A stretch of DNA of 64,000 nucleotides from Acidobacteriota bacterium (GTDB lineage Bacteria; Acidobacteriota; Blastocatellia; RBC074): the NCBI GenBank assembly GCA_018268995.1, contig JAFDVL010000011.1:113394-177393 (forward strand). The letters run 5' to 3'. This document shows positions 52,913-64,000 of the stretch, piece after piece (the first letter of the stretch is position 1; each line of letters begins with the position of its first letter). Below the pieces are notes generated by a model. The model had not been told where the DNA came from, did no database searches, and worked only from the letters and a program-made list of their open reading frames with translations. A program made the translations under genes and the position numbers.

Positions 52913-54442
52913 TCATAATTGAACTCGAGCCACTAAATGCAGGTCGAGATGGATATCATCAATTGCTGATCTATCAATTTTTTCCAGGGATTGCTGTGGC
53001 AAATCAACCTGCCATTTTCCAAATGGACTAAGATTGAAAAACTCAACAACACCCAAGATATCTGGTGGCTGCATCCCATTGCGATTACCTACCCGGCCAG
53101 CAAGACATGGAGCGGCTCGGGTCTGATCAAGATCCTTTTTTACACTGTTTCTATGCATGCAGTAACTAGACTGAGGCGCTTTTACTACAAGTTGCCAAAT
53201 TCCTTTCTGTGCCTCTTGTCCTAGAACGAATGCACTAAACCCCTTGAGCCGGACGTATTGCTGAGACCATTGTTCGGGAAAGTGTTTTTTTTCGTCCAAT
53301 GTGAACTTACAAACACCAGCGTCCCGCCCTTTTTTCCAAGAGTTGCCACATAATTCCTTCAATGAGAAAGAGAGAACATATGATTGGTCAAGCCTCTGGA
53401 ATCGAACGAGAAAACTAATTGCCTTACGAACCCAAGTAAGACAGTCGTCGAAAAAGTGTAGCCCTTGGTCTGTGGTCGGTTGTGGGAGCGGTTCTTCGTA
53501 GCCATAGAGAAGCTTTATCCCTTGCGACGCAACCTGAATTCGAGCTAATGCCTCGCTGAAGTCATTTTCATAGCGTTCCTGAATAGGTCTCATCCTTGAT
53601 ATAAAGTTCAATGGCGCTCCATCAAGAATTGTCGCCAGGTGCTTGGCTGCGGCAATGCGAGTGCCTACGTTACGACGCATTTTTTTGAACTTTGCATCCT
53701 CAACATCATATTTAGCTTTCTTTTCTAAGCCTGCGGCTTTTTCCTGAGCAGCCTCTTGTGAAGCTTGTACCAATAATTTCTGTGCTACCTTCTCGCACAA
53801 TTGAATAGCCAGCTCATTGTTAGCAAGTTTAGTTGTCAGTTGTAGTGCGTATTCCCCAGTATCACCATTTATTCCAACACTTCTGATAACTGGGTGATCG
53901 GGCATTCCACTTCCATGAAACGGGCGTACACCGCAAATAGCGAGTACGGCTCTCCACAGAACTAATAAATTACGTTCTTTGTCATTAAATTTCTCATTAA
54001 CAGCATTATTAAGCTGATTAACTGCCTCATTATAGTTCGTTAAAGATTTTTGGTTGGCTTTGTGTTCGCTCTCGCTTAATTTGACTGGAACATCAAATAT
54101 CCCTGCCGCTTCTTCAAGTTTCTGAATTTTATCAATCTCGAATAGCTCGTAGATGTCCAATGTGTTCCTAAACCATTTCTCGTACAGGTCTTCCCACTGC
54201 GTCCGGTCTCGTACCCCACGGTCAAGCAGGTCCGCAGCCTGATCAAGTAGAAATTCGACATGTTGGTATTTGTAGAGATCCTCATTGGGCTTTTTGGGCC
54301 AAGTGAGTGCGATGATTTGATCAAGAGCGTGGTGCTTGTTTTTGATTCCCAATCCGAAATTCTTGATGTCAGGGAGAGCGCGTAGTTGGTCAAGTACTTG
54401 TTCATAGACTTCTGGCTTGGTAAAGAGTTCTGCTATTTCCAT
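52913..54442 (-). CDS. Large protein of the AT-rich module, unknown function (faint Tc-toxin-like C-terminus)
   Basis: A 509-residue protein. The N-terminal ~220 residues are helical and acidic (ELFTKPEVYEQVLDQLRALPD). A coiled-coil-like stretch with ASQEAAQEKAAGLEKKAKYDVEDAKFK follows (~228-260), then ISRMRPIQERYENDFSEALARIQ and a YGYEEPLP turn. The C-terminal ~130 residues look beta-rich and end SPFGKWQVDLPQQ ... IDDIHLDLHLVARVQL, which resembles the closing DVxLHxRYTAR strand of Tc-toxin A-type proteins. That similarity is weak and by eye only. The ATG at 54442 with GAGGA lies 42 nt after the narG stop, so it is read with narG. Confidence 0.6.
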   Translation of the reverse strand: MEIAELFTKPEVYEQVLDQLRALPDIKNFGLGIKNKHHALDQIIALTWPKKPNEDLYKYQHVEFLLDQAADLLDRGVRDRTQWEDLYEKWFRNTLDIYELFEIDKIQKLEEAAGIFDVPVKLSESEHKANQKSLTNYNEAVNQLNNAVNEKFNDKERNLLVLWRAVLAICGVRPFHGSGMPDHPVIRSVGINGDTGEYALQLTTKLANNELAIQLCEKVAQKLLVQASQEAAQEKAAGLEKKAKYDVEDAKFKKMRRNVGTRIAAAKHLATILDGAPLNFISRMRPIQERYENDFSEALARIQVASQGIKLLYGYEEPLPQPTTDQGLHFFDDCLTWVRKAISFLVRFQRLDQSYVLSFSLKELCGNSWKKGRDAGVCKFTLDEKKHFPEQWSQQYVRLKGFSAFVLGQEAQKGIWQLVVKAPQSSYCMHRNSVKKDLDQTRAAPCLAGRVGNRNGMQPPDILGVVEFFNLSPFGKWQVDLPQQSLEKIDRSAIDDIHLDLHLVARVQL

Positions 54443-54484
54443 AATATTCCTCACTTGATTGTAAATCGTTTGATTGAAGCCGAA

Positions 54485-58107
<3,623 letters not shown>

Positions 58108-58111
<4 letters not shown>

Positions 58112-58944
58112 ATCTTGCTCCTCTTCACGATTTCTTCGCGCACGCCGCGATGCCGGTTTTTCCAGGTCAGATTCATTCCCGCCAGCGCGATCACCAGCGT
58201 TCCCATCCCGATCAGCGGGAATTTGTAATCGCTGGTGTCGGAAGTGAAGGGCGTGGTTTGCGCGGTTTTCCTGGCGTCTTGCAACAGTGCGAAAAGCTGC
58301 ACGATTTCTTCATCGCTGAGCGGATGCGCGCCAAAAACGCTGTTCATCGTGGGGAAATTCGGATGGCGCAAAATGGAGATGAGTTCCGGGTCACGATAGC
58401 GCGCATTCGCCAACGTCAAATCCGGCCCCAACATTCCGCCACCCAATGCGCCGATGTCTTTCATCGAATGGCACGAGATGCAAGCCGTCCCGCCATTGCT
58501 GAGCGCCTTGCTGCCGGTGAACAATTGGTGTCCCGCTTGCACATCAGAGGCAACAACAGCGCGGCTCAACGCGGCTCCGGTGGGCGCGAAGTTCTGATTC
58601 TTTTGCGAGAGGTCGGCAATCAGCGCCAGGATTTCGTCAATCTGCGCAGGCGTCAACGTTTGATCCGGCATGATGGCGGGCGCGAACTGTTTGAATAACT
58701 CTGTCGCAGTCGGATCGCCCTGACTGTTGAGCGTGGCAGGGGAAAGGATGAAACTTTGCAGCCAACCTTTTTTGCGCCGCTCGGTTACGCCTTTCAAATC
58801 CGGGCCAATCTTGTTGCCGTCGCCGACGTTGTGGCAACTGTAACAGCGTTGCTCAAACAACGCGGCTCCGGGCGGCGGCGTTTGTGCGAGTGCCGCGCCC
58901 GTCAGCAAAATCAACATGGATAGCAGCTTCATCCAGGCTCTCAT
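58108..58944 (-). CDS. narC: Dihaem cytochrome c of the nar operon (NarC-like)
   Basis: A 278-residue protein with a signal peptide (ending ALAQ), two class I haem sites (CYSCH 34-38 and CISCH 155-159, each followed by GPDL) and a C-terminal membrane helix (~237-255). Its place immediately before narG resembles narC of Thermus nar operons, where a dihaem cytochrome assists Nar; the two are probably analogous rather than proven homologues. The stop overlaps the narG start. It probably moves electrons between the periplasm and the Nar complex. Confidence 0.85.
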
Positions 58945-58965
58945 GGTATCCCTCCAAAAAGGTAG

Positions 58966-58984
58966 CGCGATTTGCCAAATCGCG
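58966..58984. repeat. 8-bp perfect hairpin between rrf2 and narC
   Basis: CGCGATTT-GCC-AAATCGCG lies directly after the rrf2 stop and 21 bp before the narC start. It could act as a processing or partial-termination site that gives narC-narG a different level from rrf2. There is no U-tract. Confidence 0.5.
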
Positions 58985-59422
58985 TTACGTTCCGTTGCCA
59001 GGAATTGAACGTGAGTGATGCGAATTTTCCGCGAGTTGTGAAATCGTTTTGTTCTTCAGCAAAGCCATCAACTGATCCCGCACTGGCTGCCAATCCTCGT
59101 AAAGCGGGCAGTCAGCTTGAGACTCACAATGGTCGTGACCAAGAATGCATGTTTCCAGTTCCGGTTCCGGCTCCAGCAGTCGAAAGACATCCCACAGCGT
59201 CACGTTATGCGGGTCTCCGGCGAGCGTGTAACCACCGTGAATGCCTCTGGCAGCACGGATCAAGTGATGCCGTCGCAACTCGCCCAGCACTTTGCGCAGG
59301 TAATCCGGTGGAATCTGTTCAGCCGTGGCGATCTCCCGCAGCCCGCAAGTGCTGCCGACAGGTTGCGTCGCCAGTCGCGTCAAGGCGCGGATGCCATACA
59401 TTGTGGCTTTGGAGAAGATCAT
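58985..59422 (-). CDS. Rrf2-family iron-sulfur regulator, NsrR-like
   Basis: A 145-residue protein. A winged helix (GLREIATAEQIPPDYLRKVLGELRRHHLIRAARGIHGGYTLA) is followed by three cysteines at 92, 99 and 105 (CILGHDHC ... ADCPL) in the Rrf2 cluster-binding loop. This spacing is as in NsrR/IscR proteins that sense NO or cluster status. It heads the nar operon. The regulon motif in its promoter suggests autoregulation and control of norB. Whether NsrR or another Rrf2 branch cannot be settled from sequence alone. Ribosome site GAGGTG. Confidence 0.85.
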   Translation of the reverse strand: MIFSKATMYGIRALTRLATQPVGSTCGLREIATAEQIPPDYLRKVLGELRRHHLIRAARGIHGGYTLAGDPHNVTLWDVFRLLEPEPELETCILGHDHCESQADCPLYEDWQPVRDQLMALLKNKTISQLAENSHHSRSIPGNGT

Positions 59423-59463
59423 TGCACCTCAGCCTCCTGATGGACTTGTTTGTCCGCAAGCAA

Positions 59464-59517
59464 TATTTACCTTTCTTGCAGTGAGGACAATAATCGGAAC
59501 ACATCATTTTTCTGATG
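59464..59517 (-). promoter_or_regulatory. Promoter and triple half-site operator of the rrf2-nar operon
   Basis: Half-sites TAATC (59491), CATCA (59502) and TGATG (59513) lie at 11-bp steps. On the minus strand a TAAATA hexamer (59464-59469) begins 21 nt after the last half-site, exactly as at 28186-28239. The core read on the minus strand is CATCAGAAAAATGATG. A further ATCAG lies at 59524. It is 70-95 bp upstream of the rrf2 start. Confidence 0.7.
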
Positions 59518-59857
59518 AAGATAATCAGATGTGGCTGACAGGCTTCTGTTGAGACCAATTGCCTCATCAAATCTCCCGCCGGTTGTGACAGCAGTATTAC
59601 AACAGAGGCTATCGCATCTCCTCCGCAAATGATCGATAAACCAGCACAGGCTATTACAGGTTGGAAGCGTGTAGCCCCTGAACAGATGCGTTAGGTCTGT
59701 GGCATTCGCCCGCGACCTCTATTTACGCTGAAGGGGGGGTGTTATGTGAGTTATGTGAGAGCGGACGCGCCTATCCTGCCGATACTGAGATCGAAATTCC
59801 TTTTGTCCCTGTTTCCCCCGCTGGGCAAGCGGGGAAACTCATAGAGAAATTGCCCGC
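59518..59857. other. Gene-free intergenic region
   Basis: No gene is supported here. It holds a G7 tract, a doubled TTATGTGAG (about 59745) and a stem-loop at 59811-59838 (GTTTCCCC ... CGGGGAAAC) placed to end the minus-strand operon that finishes at 59858. No clear U-tract follows the stem-loop. Confidence 0.4.
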
Positions 59858-61657
59858 TCAGTGAAGTTCCCGCAGCACTGTATCGAACTCTCGGAACAGG
59901 ATTTTGACAGGCAGGTCAAAAGAAGTATCTACCGCAAGCCGCTCCCAAGCTTTGGACTGTTGCTGCTGGGCCATATTGGTGAGTTGCGCCTGTTTATCCA
60001 TTTGGTTGAGTTGATCGAGTAAAACCGCAGATTGTTGCGCATTACCAGCCGCTGAGTTCGCAACGGCGGCACCGGCAAGCAAAATTGAAGTCAGGTTCCA
60101 GGCACCTTTGGCCTTTACATCAAGGCTGATCAAACTTGCCACCATCTTGGGTTGGCCAATTGTGTGTACTACAAATTCACCGAAGTGGTGAGTAATCTCC
60201 CTCGCCGCTTTTTCACCGTAGACGTGACTGAATTCTGGCAATAGGGGGAACTCGGTGAATGCATAATTTCCGGGCATGATCTTCAGCATGGATGTTTGCG
60301 GTGTTCTCAGTCGCGTGGACGGGTAAGAATCAAAAAAATTCAATGGCTGGCTAATACTCGCGATGTTGTCAAAGCCAACCTCAAAGAGGAGGCCCGGCTC
60401 AATGCGGCGTGCGGTTGCCCCCTTTACCCATTGCGTGAGAGGAGCCGCTCTGATCACGCGTACCCGTCGCTCCTTTTTATCTAGCACAAAGTAATAGGAG
60501 TCATCCCTGGCCGACATCTGAACGATCAATTTACCTTGGCCTGCCAGAATGCGATCACCTGTAGCTTCAACGATGGGATACGGTCGCGTCATGAGTGCGA
60601 CCTGAAAGAGCCACATCAACCCGGCTTCACTCAATGGCGCAACTTGCACGAGGCGGGTCGCCGACTCAAATGTGTAGCGGAGCAGGGCTTCCGCATCAGA
60701 AGTTACCCGGTTGTCATAAGCAGCCGTATCCGGAAACAGGCCTATCGTAAACTCTTTTTCAGGGAGATTCTCTCTTAGGTTCTTTAGGCCCTCAGGAATC
60801 CAGTAGCATGGGTGTTCAGCAGTCATCCAGGCTGATTGACTCCAGGTAAACTGCGCCAACCAAGATAACCTGGCAAGACTCTGTTGGTATTCTGCCGCAG
60901 ATTGATCAATAAATGTCCGAATTGCCACCCAGTCTTTTTCCAGATCAGGCTGAGTCGCGTGCAGCTTGTCCAATTGATGCCTCGCCAATTCATAGCGGCC
61001 TCGATAGGCATTAAGGTATACACGCAAAAGGTCTTTTTGAGCGTCAGGCAATTGCATTTGATCAATCACCTGAAAGGCAGCCTCGGAATTATAGCCACGC
61101 AACTCGGTTTCCAGTGAGGTTTTTGCTTTAGCCAAACCATCGAATCGTTTTAATAGCGCTTCGAGCTTTTCGCTTAACGTCTTACTGACAGTGTCTTGTG
61201 CTTGTTGGAGCGCGGCTAATTGGGTCTCTGCGACATTTCGTTTTTGAAGTCGCAAGGAAGCTACGGCAAGCAAATAACGGGCGCTTGAGTCGGTTGTATC
61301 TGAGGCAATTCGTTGCATTGCCAGTTCCACAACCCCCGCATAGTCGCCCCGGTTATAAAGGGTTCGGCCAACTTCCAGGAAAGCGGAGGGAGCGGTCGGT
61401 TGATTTTGCCGGGCAATGAGCACCTCAATCACTTCATCAGGAACTTTCGCCTTGCGAAGTTCCAAGAGAGAGTCCACGTCAGCTTTGAAAGCAATGCCGT
61501 ATGTTTGGATTTGTTTGATGATAATACTCGGTGGCATTCCTCCTTCACTGAGCTTAATCAAATCTGCCTTGGATAGCGGATTCTGTGCCAATGCGGTAAC
61601 GGAGAGAACTACCATCAATAAACACGTTAATTGGATCTGAAAAAGCTGCCGAATCAT
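59858..61657 (-). CDS. Secreted protein with TPR-like helical repeats, unknown function
   Basis: A 599-residue protein with a signal peptide (ending ALAQ). The N-terminal SKADLIKLSEGGMPPSIIIKQIQ ... VPDEVIEVLIARQ is a helix pair of the kind found in SHOCT/DUF-type secreted proteins. Residues ~90-250 are TPR-like (FLEVGRTLYNRGDYAGVVELAMQRI). The rest is mixed and includes a FVVHTIGQPKMVASLISLDVKAKGAWN stretch and a low-complexity Gln-rich end (DQLNQMDKQAQLTNMAQQQQ). Its ATG overlaps the preceding stop, so the three genes 63969-59858 form an operon. AT-richer than the nar genes. Confidence 0.65.
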   Translation of the reverse strand: MIRQLFQIQLTCLLMVVLSVTALAQNPLSKADLIKLSEGGMPPSIIIKQIQTYGIAFKADVDSLLELRKAKVPDEVIEVLIARQNQPTAPSAFLEVGRTLYNRGDYAGVVELAMQRIASDTTDSSARYLLAVASLRLQKRNVAETQLAALQQAQDTVSKTLSEKLEALLKRFDGLAKAKTSLETELRGYNSEAAFQVIDQMQLPDAQKDLLRVYLNAYRGRYELARHQLDKLHATQPDLEKDWVAIRTFIDQSAAEYQQSLARLSWLAQFTWSQSAWMTAEHPCYWIPEGLKNLRENLPEKEFTIGLFPDTAAYDNRVTSDAEALLRYTFESATRLVQVAPLSEAGLMWLFQVALMTRPYPIVEATGDRILAGQGKLIVQMSARDDSYYFVLDKKERRVRVIRAAPLTQWVKGATARRIEPGLLFEVGFDNIASISQPLNFFDSYPSTRLRTPQTSMLKIMPGNYAFTEFPLLPEFSHVYGEKAAREITHHFGEFVVHTIGQPKMVASLISLDVKAKGAWNLTSILLAGAAVANSAAGNAQQSAVLLDQLNQMDKQAQLTNMAQQQQSKAWERLAVDTSFDLPVKILFREFDTVLRELH

Positions 61658-62523
61658 TTCTTCTTTGTCTCTTTCCTGACGGCTTCTGGAGCCGTAAAAA
61701 TATTATCCCCAAGTTGTGGGTTTACAAGGCATCCCGTTTCATTGTGGGCTTCATAGAGAAGACCGTTACGGTAGAATTCCGCTCGTCGGTTGAAGGTTAT
61801 TTGATTTTCCTTGTACCAGCCGCCGAAGTACCGCACTTCTTTGACGATGCCAGCGCGACTTTCAAGGCTTACTTTGAATGGAAGGAAATTCTGGGGATCA
61901 ATGAAATACACTTCCTGCGTGTCTGTCGTAGATCGAATCAATTGCAAGATGTGCGCGGTGCTACCGTCCTCTGAGCGTAAACCGAGGTACTGGATTATAT
62001 CGGTCTTTTGTGGGTTAAGTGCGAAAGCCAGCAGGCTACTAAAGATAAAATCTTCTGGATACCCGAAGCCGCGCGGCGTTGCCGGAGGAGTTGCCCAGAA
62101 CACGTCTTTGATATCTACCTTTCGGCGATAATACTCAACCTTTACGGTCATGTTCGAAGTGAAGCGCTTTGGCAGGGTGAAGTCGAGCCGCTGCCGCTCA
62201 AGCCACGCCGAAGGTTCGCTCCAGGCAACGCCGCCGCTGCTCGCTGCCCGCAGCTTCGAGTGCGGATATTCAAACTCCATTAACGTTGAGGAGGGCCATT
62301 TTGCAGTGAGAGTCATCTTTCCTTCCAAGCCGTTGATCCAGATATGAGATGAGCAGCGCACGGATTGAAGTGCCTTAAGGCGATCTATTCCCCCCATCGC
62401 GGCAACGTACTTCGCCATAATTGATTCGGCGGATTCCTGTGCTCGCAAGGAATTCGGAATAAGCAGCGCCAGAATCATTATTAGAACCGCTTTCGATCTG
62501 TAAATGTTGAATATTGTGGGCAT
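61654..62523 (-). CDS. LolA-like outer-membrane lipoprotein carrier homologue
   Basis: A 289-residue protein with a signal peptide (IMILALLIPNSLRAQ). ESIMAKYVAAMGGIDRLKALQSVRCSSHI, beta strands with LTAKWPSSTLMEFEYPHS, and a C-terminal end NPQLGDNIFTAPEA are typical of secreted LolA/LolB-fold proteins common in Acidobacteriota. These bind hydrophobic cargo; a real role in lipoprotein transport is unproven. The ATG at 62523 with AGGA at 5 nt is preferred to the one at 62529. The stop overlaps the next gene. Confidence 0.7.
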   Translation of the reverse strand: MPTIFNIYRSKAVLIMILALLIPNSLRAQESAESIMAKYVAAMGGIDRLKALQSVRCSSHIWINGLEGKMTLTAKWPSSTLMEFEYPHSKLRAASSGGVAWSEPSAWLERQRLDFTLPKRFTSNMTVKVEYYRRKVDIKDVFWATPPATPRGFGYPEDFIFSSLLAFALNPQKTDIIQYLGLRSEDGSTAHILQLIRSTTDTQEVYFIDPQNFLPFKVSLESRAGIVKEVRYFGGWYKENQITFNRRAEFYRNGLLYEAHNETGCLVNPQLGDNIFTAPEAVRKETKKK

Positions 62524-62538
62524 AAGCATCCTGAAGAG

Positions 62539-63969
62539 TCATCTTATTCCGCAGACACCGGGGCCAGGAGGGCACGGAGGGGCCTTAGGAGTATATGGTT
62601 TGGGCTGCCCATACCCGGGGATGATGTAACCCGAGCCTGGAGTTGTGAAATGAGTATTAGGGTTTAGCGGTTGGTTAAGGGGGGACATGAAGTTCGGCCA
62701 GAGCGTAATAGGCCTGGCGGAAGTAATGGCCCGAGTACCAGCAGGTCTCATACCAACCTCTGCCATGGTAGCATGCTGCATGGAGTTCTTAAGTGTCTGG
62801 AGAAAAGGCGAATTATCTCCTGTATTCGACCTAAGGTTCAGTGCTTTGCCACGTTCCGCAATAATATCGTCCAGGGACCGTGAAGTGCCAGGTGTTTTGA
62901 CTGTATCTGCGGTCTCCGGTTTCTTTGCAGCGCGGTAGAGACCCGCAGCTTCCATCTGTTGCTGGCATAGGGTGAGACGATCAACCTCACCCTGTGCTTC
63001 CGCGATCCTAGCGTACAGGGCACTCTCGCGAGCCTGGCTGGCTTTATAGTTTGAGAAAGTGAGTTTGTTCAAGTTATTGCCTTCGACTTCCGCGTTAGAA
63101 TAAGTATCGAACCCTCTGAGAACGTCTATTCCGGCTTTGAACAAGCTACCGGTTAGATCGAACGCTTTCCCGATGCCTGTCTCATCTCCGACAATTTTAC
63201 TGATGGCCGCGGGAATATCCTTTGCACCTTTCTCAATGTCGCCCGTAATAATGGCATCCGCCGCTGTTAAGGTCTTCCCCACGCTATCCACAGTTTTGGT
63301 TAATGTGCTATTGGCCCTTATAGATTTAAGCTGTTGGGAGAGCGTTGAGGCAGCGGATGCTGCGGCGTTGACAGGTTTGTCCTGGAGCCAATTGTCAAAG
63401 GTCGCAACCGCATTCCCGGCTCCGCCGAGTGGTAATACTTTTGCCCAGTCAGGCAGTGCCTTATCAACGGATTTCGCCAAAGAGCCAATGCACTCTCCTG
63501 GCCTTCCGGTGCTTATCAATGCAGTATTGGCACAGTCGCCGACATTTTTACCAACTTCGTACCATTCTTTAGATTTTGATCCACTAAAATAACCATACAT
63601 GCTCATGAAGCCATCGCTAAGTCCCTGTGTTACTTGCGCCCCTCCCGTCAGCTTGCTCCACAGGTTCAGCGAGTCACCTGCGCCGAGATGTCCAACGGTG
63701 GATACTTGGACAGCACGCACATCCGCAAGTGCGGCTTGGAGGCGGGAGAGACGATTTTGTGCGGATTGCAAACGAGTGTGGTTACTATTGAGATCACAGG
63801 AAGGGGCCAATTGTGCAGCGGCAATATCCGTGAATGGGTCGTTCGAATCTTTTCCAGCACCATTTAACGATTGCATTGCCGATGCCGCGCCTTTCGAAGT
63901 CACATCCTGACCGGACGCTACTCCGAGTAAGCATCCACAAAGGAGCCAGGAAAGGAAAACCGTCTTCAT
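62539..63969 (-). CDS. Secreted coiled-coil protein of unknown function
   Basis: A 476-residue protein with a signal peptide (ending ASGQ) and a strong AGGAGG site. An N-terminal helical pair (NHTRLQSAQNRLSRLQAALADVRA) is followed by a long region of Ala/Gly/Lys-rich helices (SKWYEVGKNVGDCANTALIS, LTKTVDSVGKTLTAADAIITGD). The last ~90 residues are Pro-rich, with Pro/Gly repeats and a CPPGPGVC end. I do not recognise it. It is the first gene of the three-gene operon. Confidence 0.6.
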   Translation of the reverse strand: MKTVFLSWLLCGCLLGVASGQDVTSKGAASAMQSLNGAGKDSNDPFTDIAAAQLAPSCDLNSNHTRLQSAQNRLSRLQAALADVRAVQVSTVGHLGAGDSLNLWSKLTGGAQVTQGLSDGFMSMYGYFSGSKSKEWYEVGKNVGDCANTALISTGRPGECIGSLAKSVDKALPDWAKVLPLGGAGNAVATFDNWLQDKPVNAAASAASTLSQQLKSIRANSTLTKTVDSVGKTLTAADAIITGDIEKGAKDIPAAISKIVGDETGIGKAFDLTGSLFKAGIDVLRGFDTYSNAEVEGNNLNKLTFSNYKASQARESALYARIAEAQGEVDRLTLCQQQMEAAGLYRAAKKPETADTVKTPGTSRSLDDIIAERGKALNLRSNTGDNSPFLQTLKNSMQHATMAEVGMRPAGTRAITSARPITLWPNFMSPLNQPLNPNTHFTTPGSGYIIPGYGQPKPYTPKAPPCPPGPGVCGIR

Positions 63970-64000
63970 AATTGTACCTCCTATGATGAATGTCTACTCC

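Noticed and set aside
51598..54483. Transposon with terminal inverted repeats around the module
   Set aside because: Only the 10-bp direct repeat was seen; the inner ends do not match each other and no transposase is encoded.

Overview
The window looks like a chromosome segment of an Acidobacteriota bacterium, probably of the Blastocatellia type. The signs are a secreted protein ending in a Solibacter-type C-terminal domain, an ADOP/MacB-like orphan permease, a CadC-like winged-helix/TPR regulator, an Oar-like TonB receptor with a carboxypeptidase-regulatory N-terminus, FG-GAP/ASPIC-UnbV proteins, and a GC-rich background broken by AT-rich patches. The genus assignment is inference. No rRNA, tRNA or CRISPR array was found.

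Layout. 1-4.6 kb: small exported or membrane proteins of unknown function, including a duplicated two-helix membrane protein and a short MITE-like inverted repeat. 4.7-9.2 kb: winged-helix/TPR regulator convergent with an ADOP permease. 9.3-14.1 kb: quinol-type NO reductase (norB/norZ) translationally coupled to an octaheme cytochrome with TPRs. 14.5-22.7 kb: FadR-type regulator, TonB receptor, GH2 enzyme and a SnoaL-like protein, probably a carbohydrate-uptake locus. 22.7-25.9 kb: IolE-like protein, iolD and a truncated iolB. 26-28.2 kb: arsM, a CopD-like protein and a methyltransferase. 28.4-34.4 kb: a Nas/NarB-like molybdenum reductase with a NarI-like membrane subunit, ferredoxin, Rieske protein, small membrane protein and NarK. 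34.4-42.9 kb: an FG-GAP/ASPIC-thioredoxin protein split by an in-frame TGA, a beta-barrel protein and a 1404-aa secreted protein. 43-44.5 kb: a PqqD-like/Cys-rich protein and a hemerythrin. 44.7-59.4 kb: a long minus-strand nar operon in the order rrf2-narC-narG-[AT-rich module]-thioesterase-narH-narJ-narI-ferredoxin-narK-mobB-hemerythrin-fmdE. 59.9-64 kb: three secreted proteins of unknown function.

How it fits together. The window is dominated by nitrogen-oxide respiration: two different nitrate reductases, two NarK transporters, a quinol NO reductase, a likely Fe-S Rrf2 (NsrR-like) sensor, two hemerythrins and a molybdenum-cofactor gene. No recognisable nirK, nirS or nrfA is present. A shared motif, TRATG-N6-CATCA-N6-TRATG (core CATYAGAAAAATGATG on the minus strand), lies upstream of norB, the methyltransferase, the PqqD/Cys-rich gene and rrf2-nar, and so defines a probable NO/nitrate regulon.

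Most novel elements. (1) A ~2.9-kb AT-rich three-gene module between narG and narH, bounded by a perfect 10-bp direct repeat that includes the narG stop codon; its products match nothing I recognise. (2) The triple half-site motif. (3) A PqqD-like domain fused to a 12-cysteine tail. (4) A family of long inverted repeats between operon genes.
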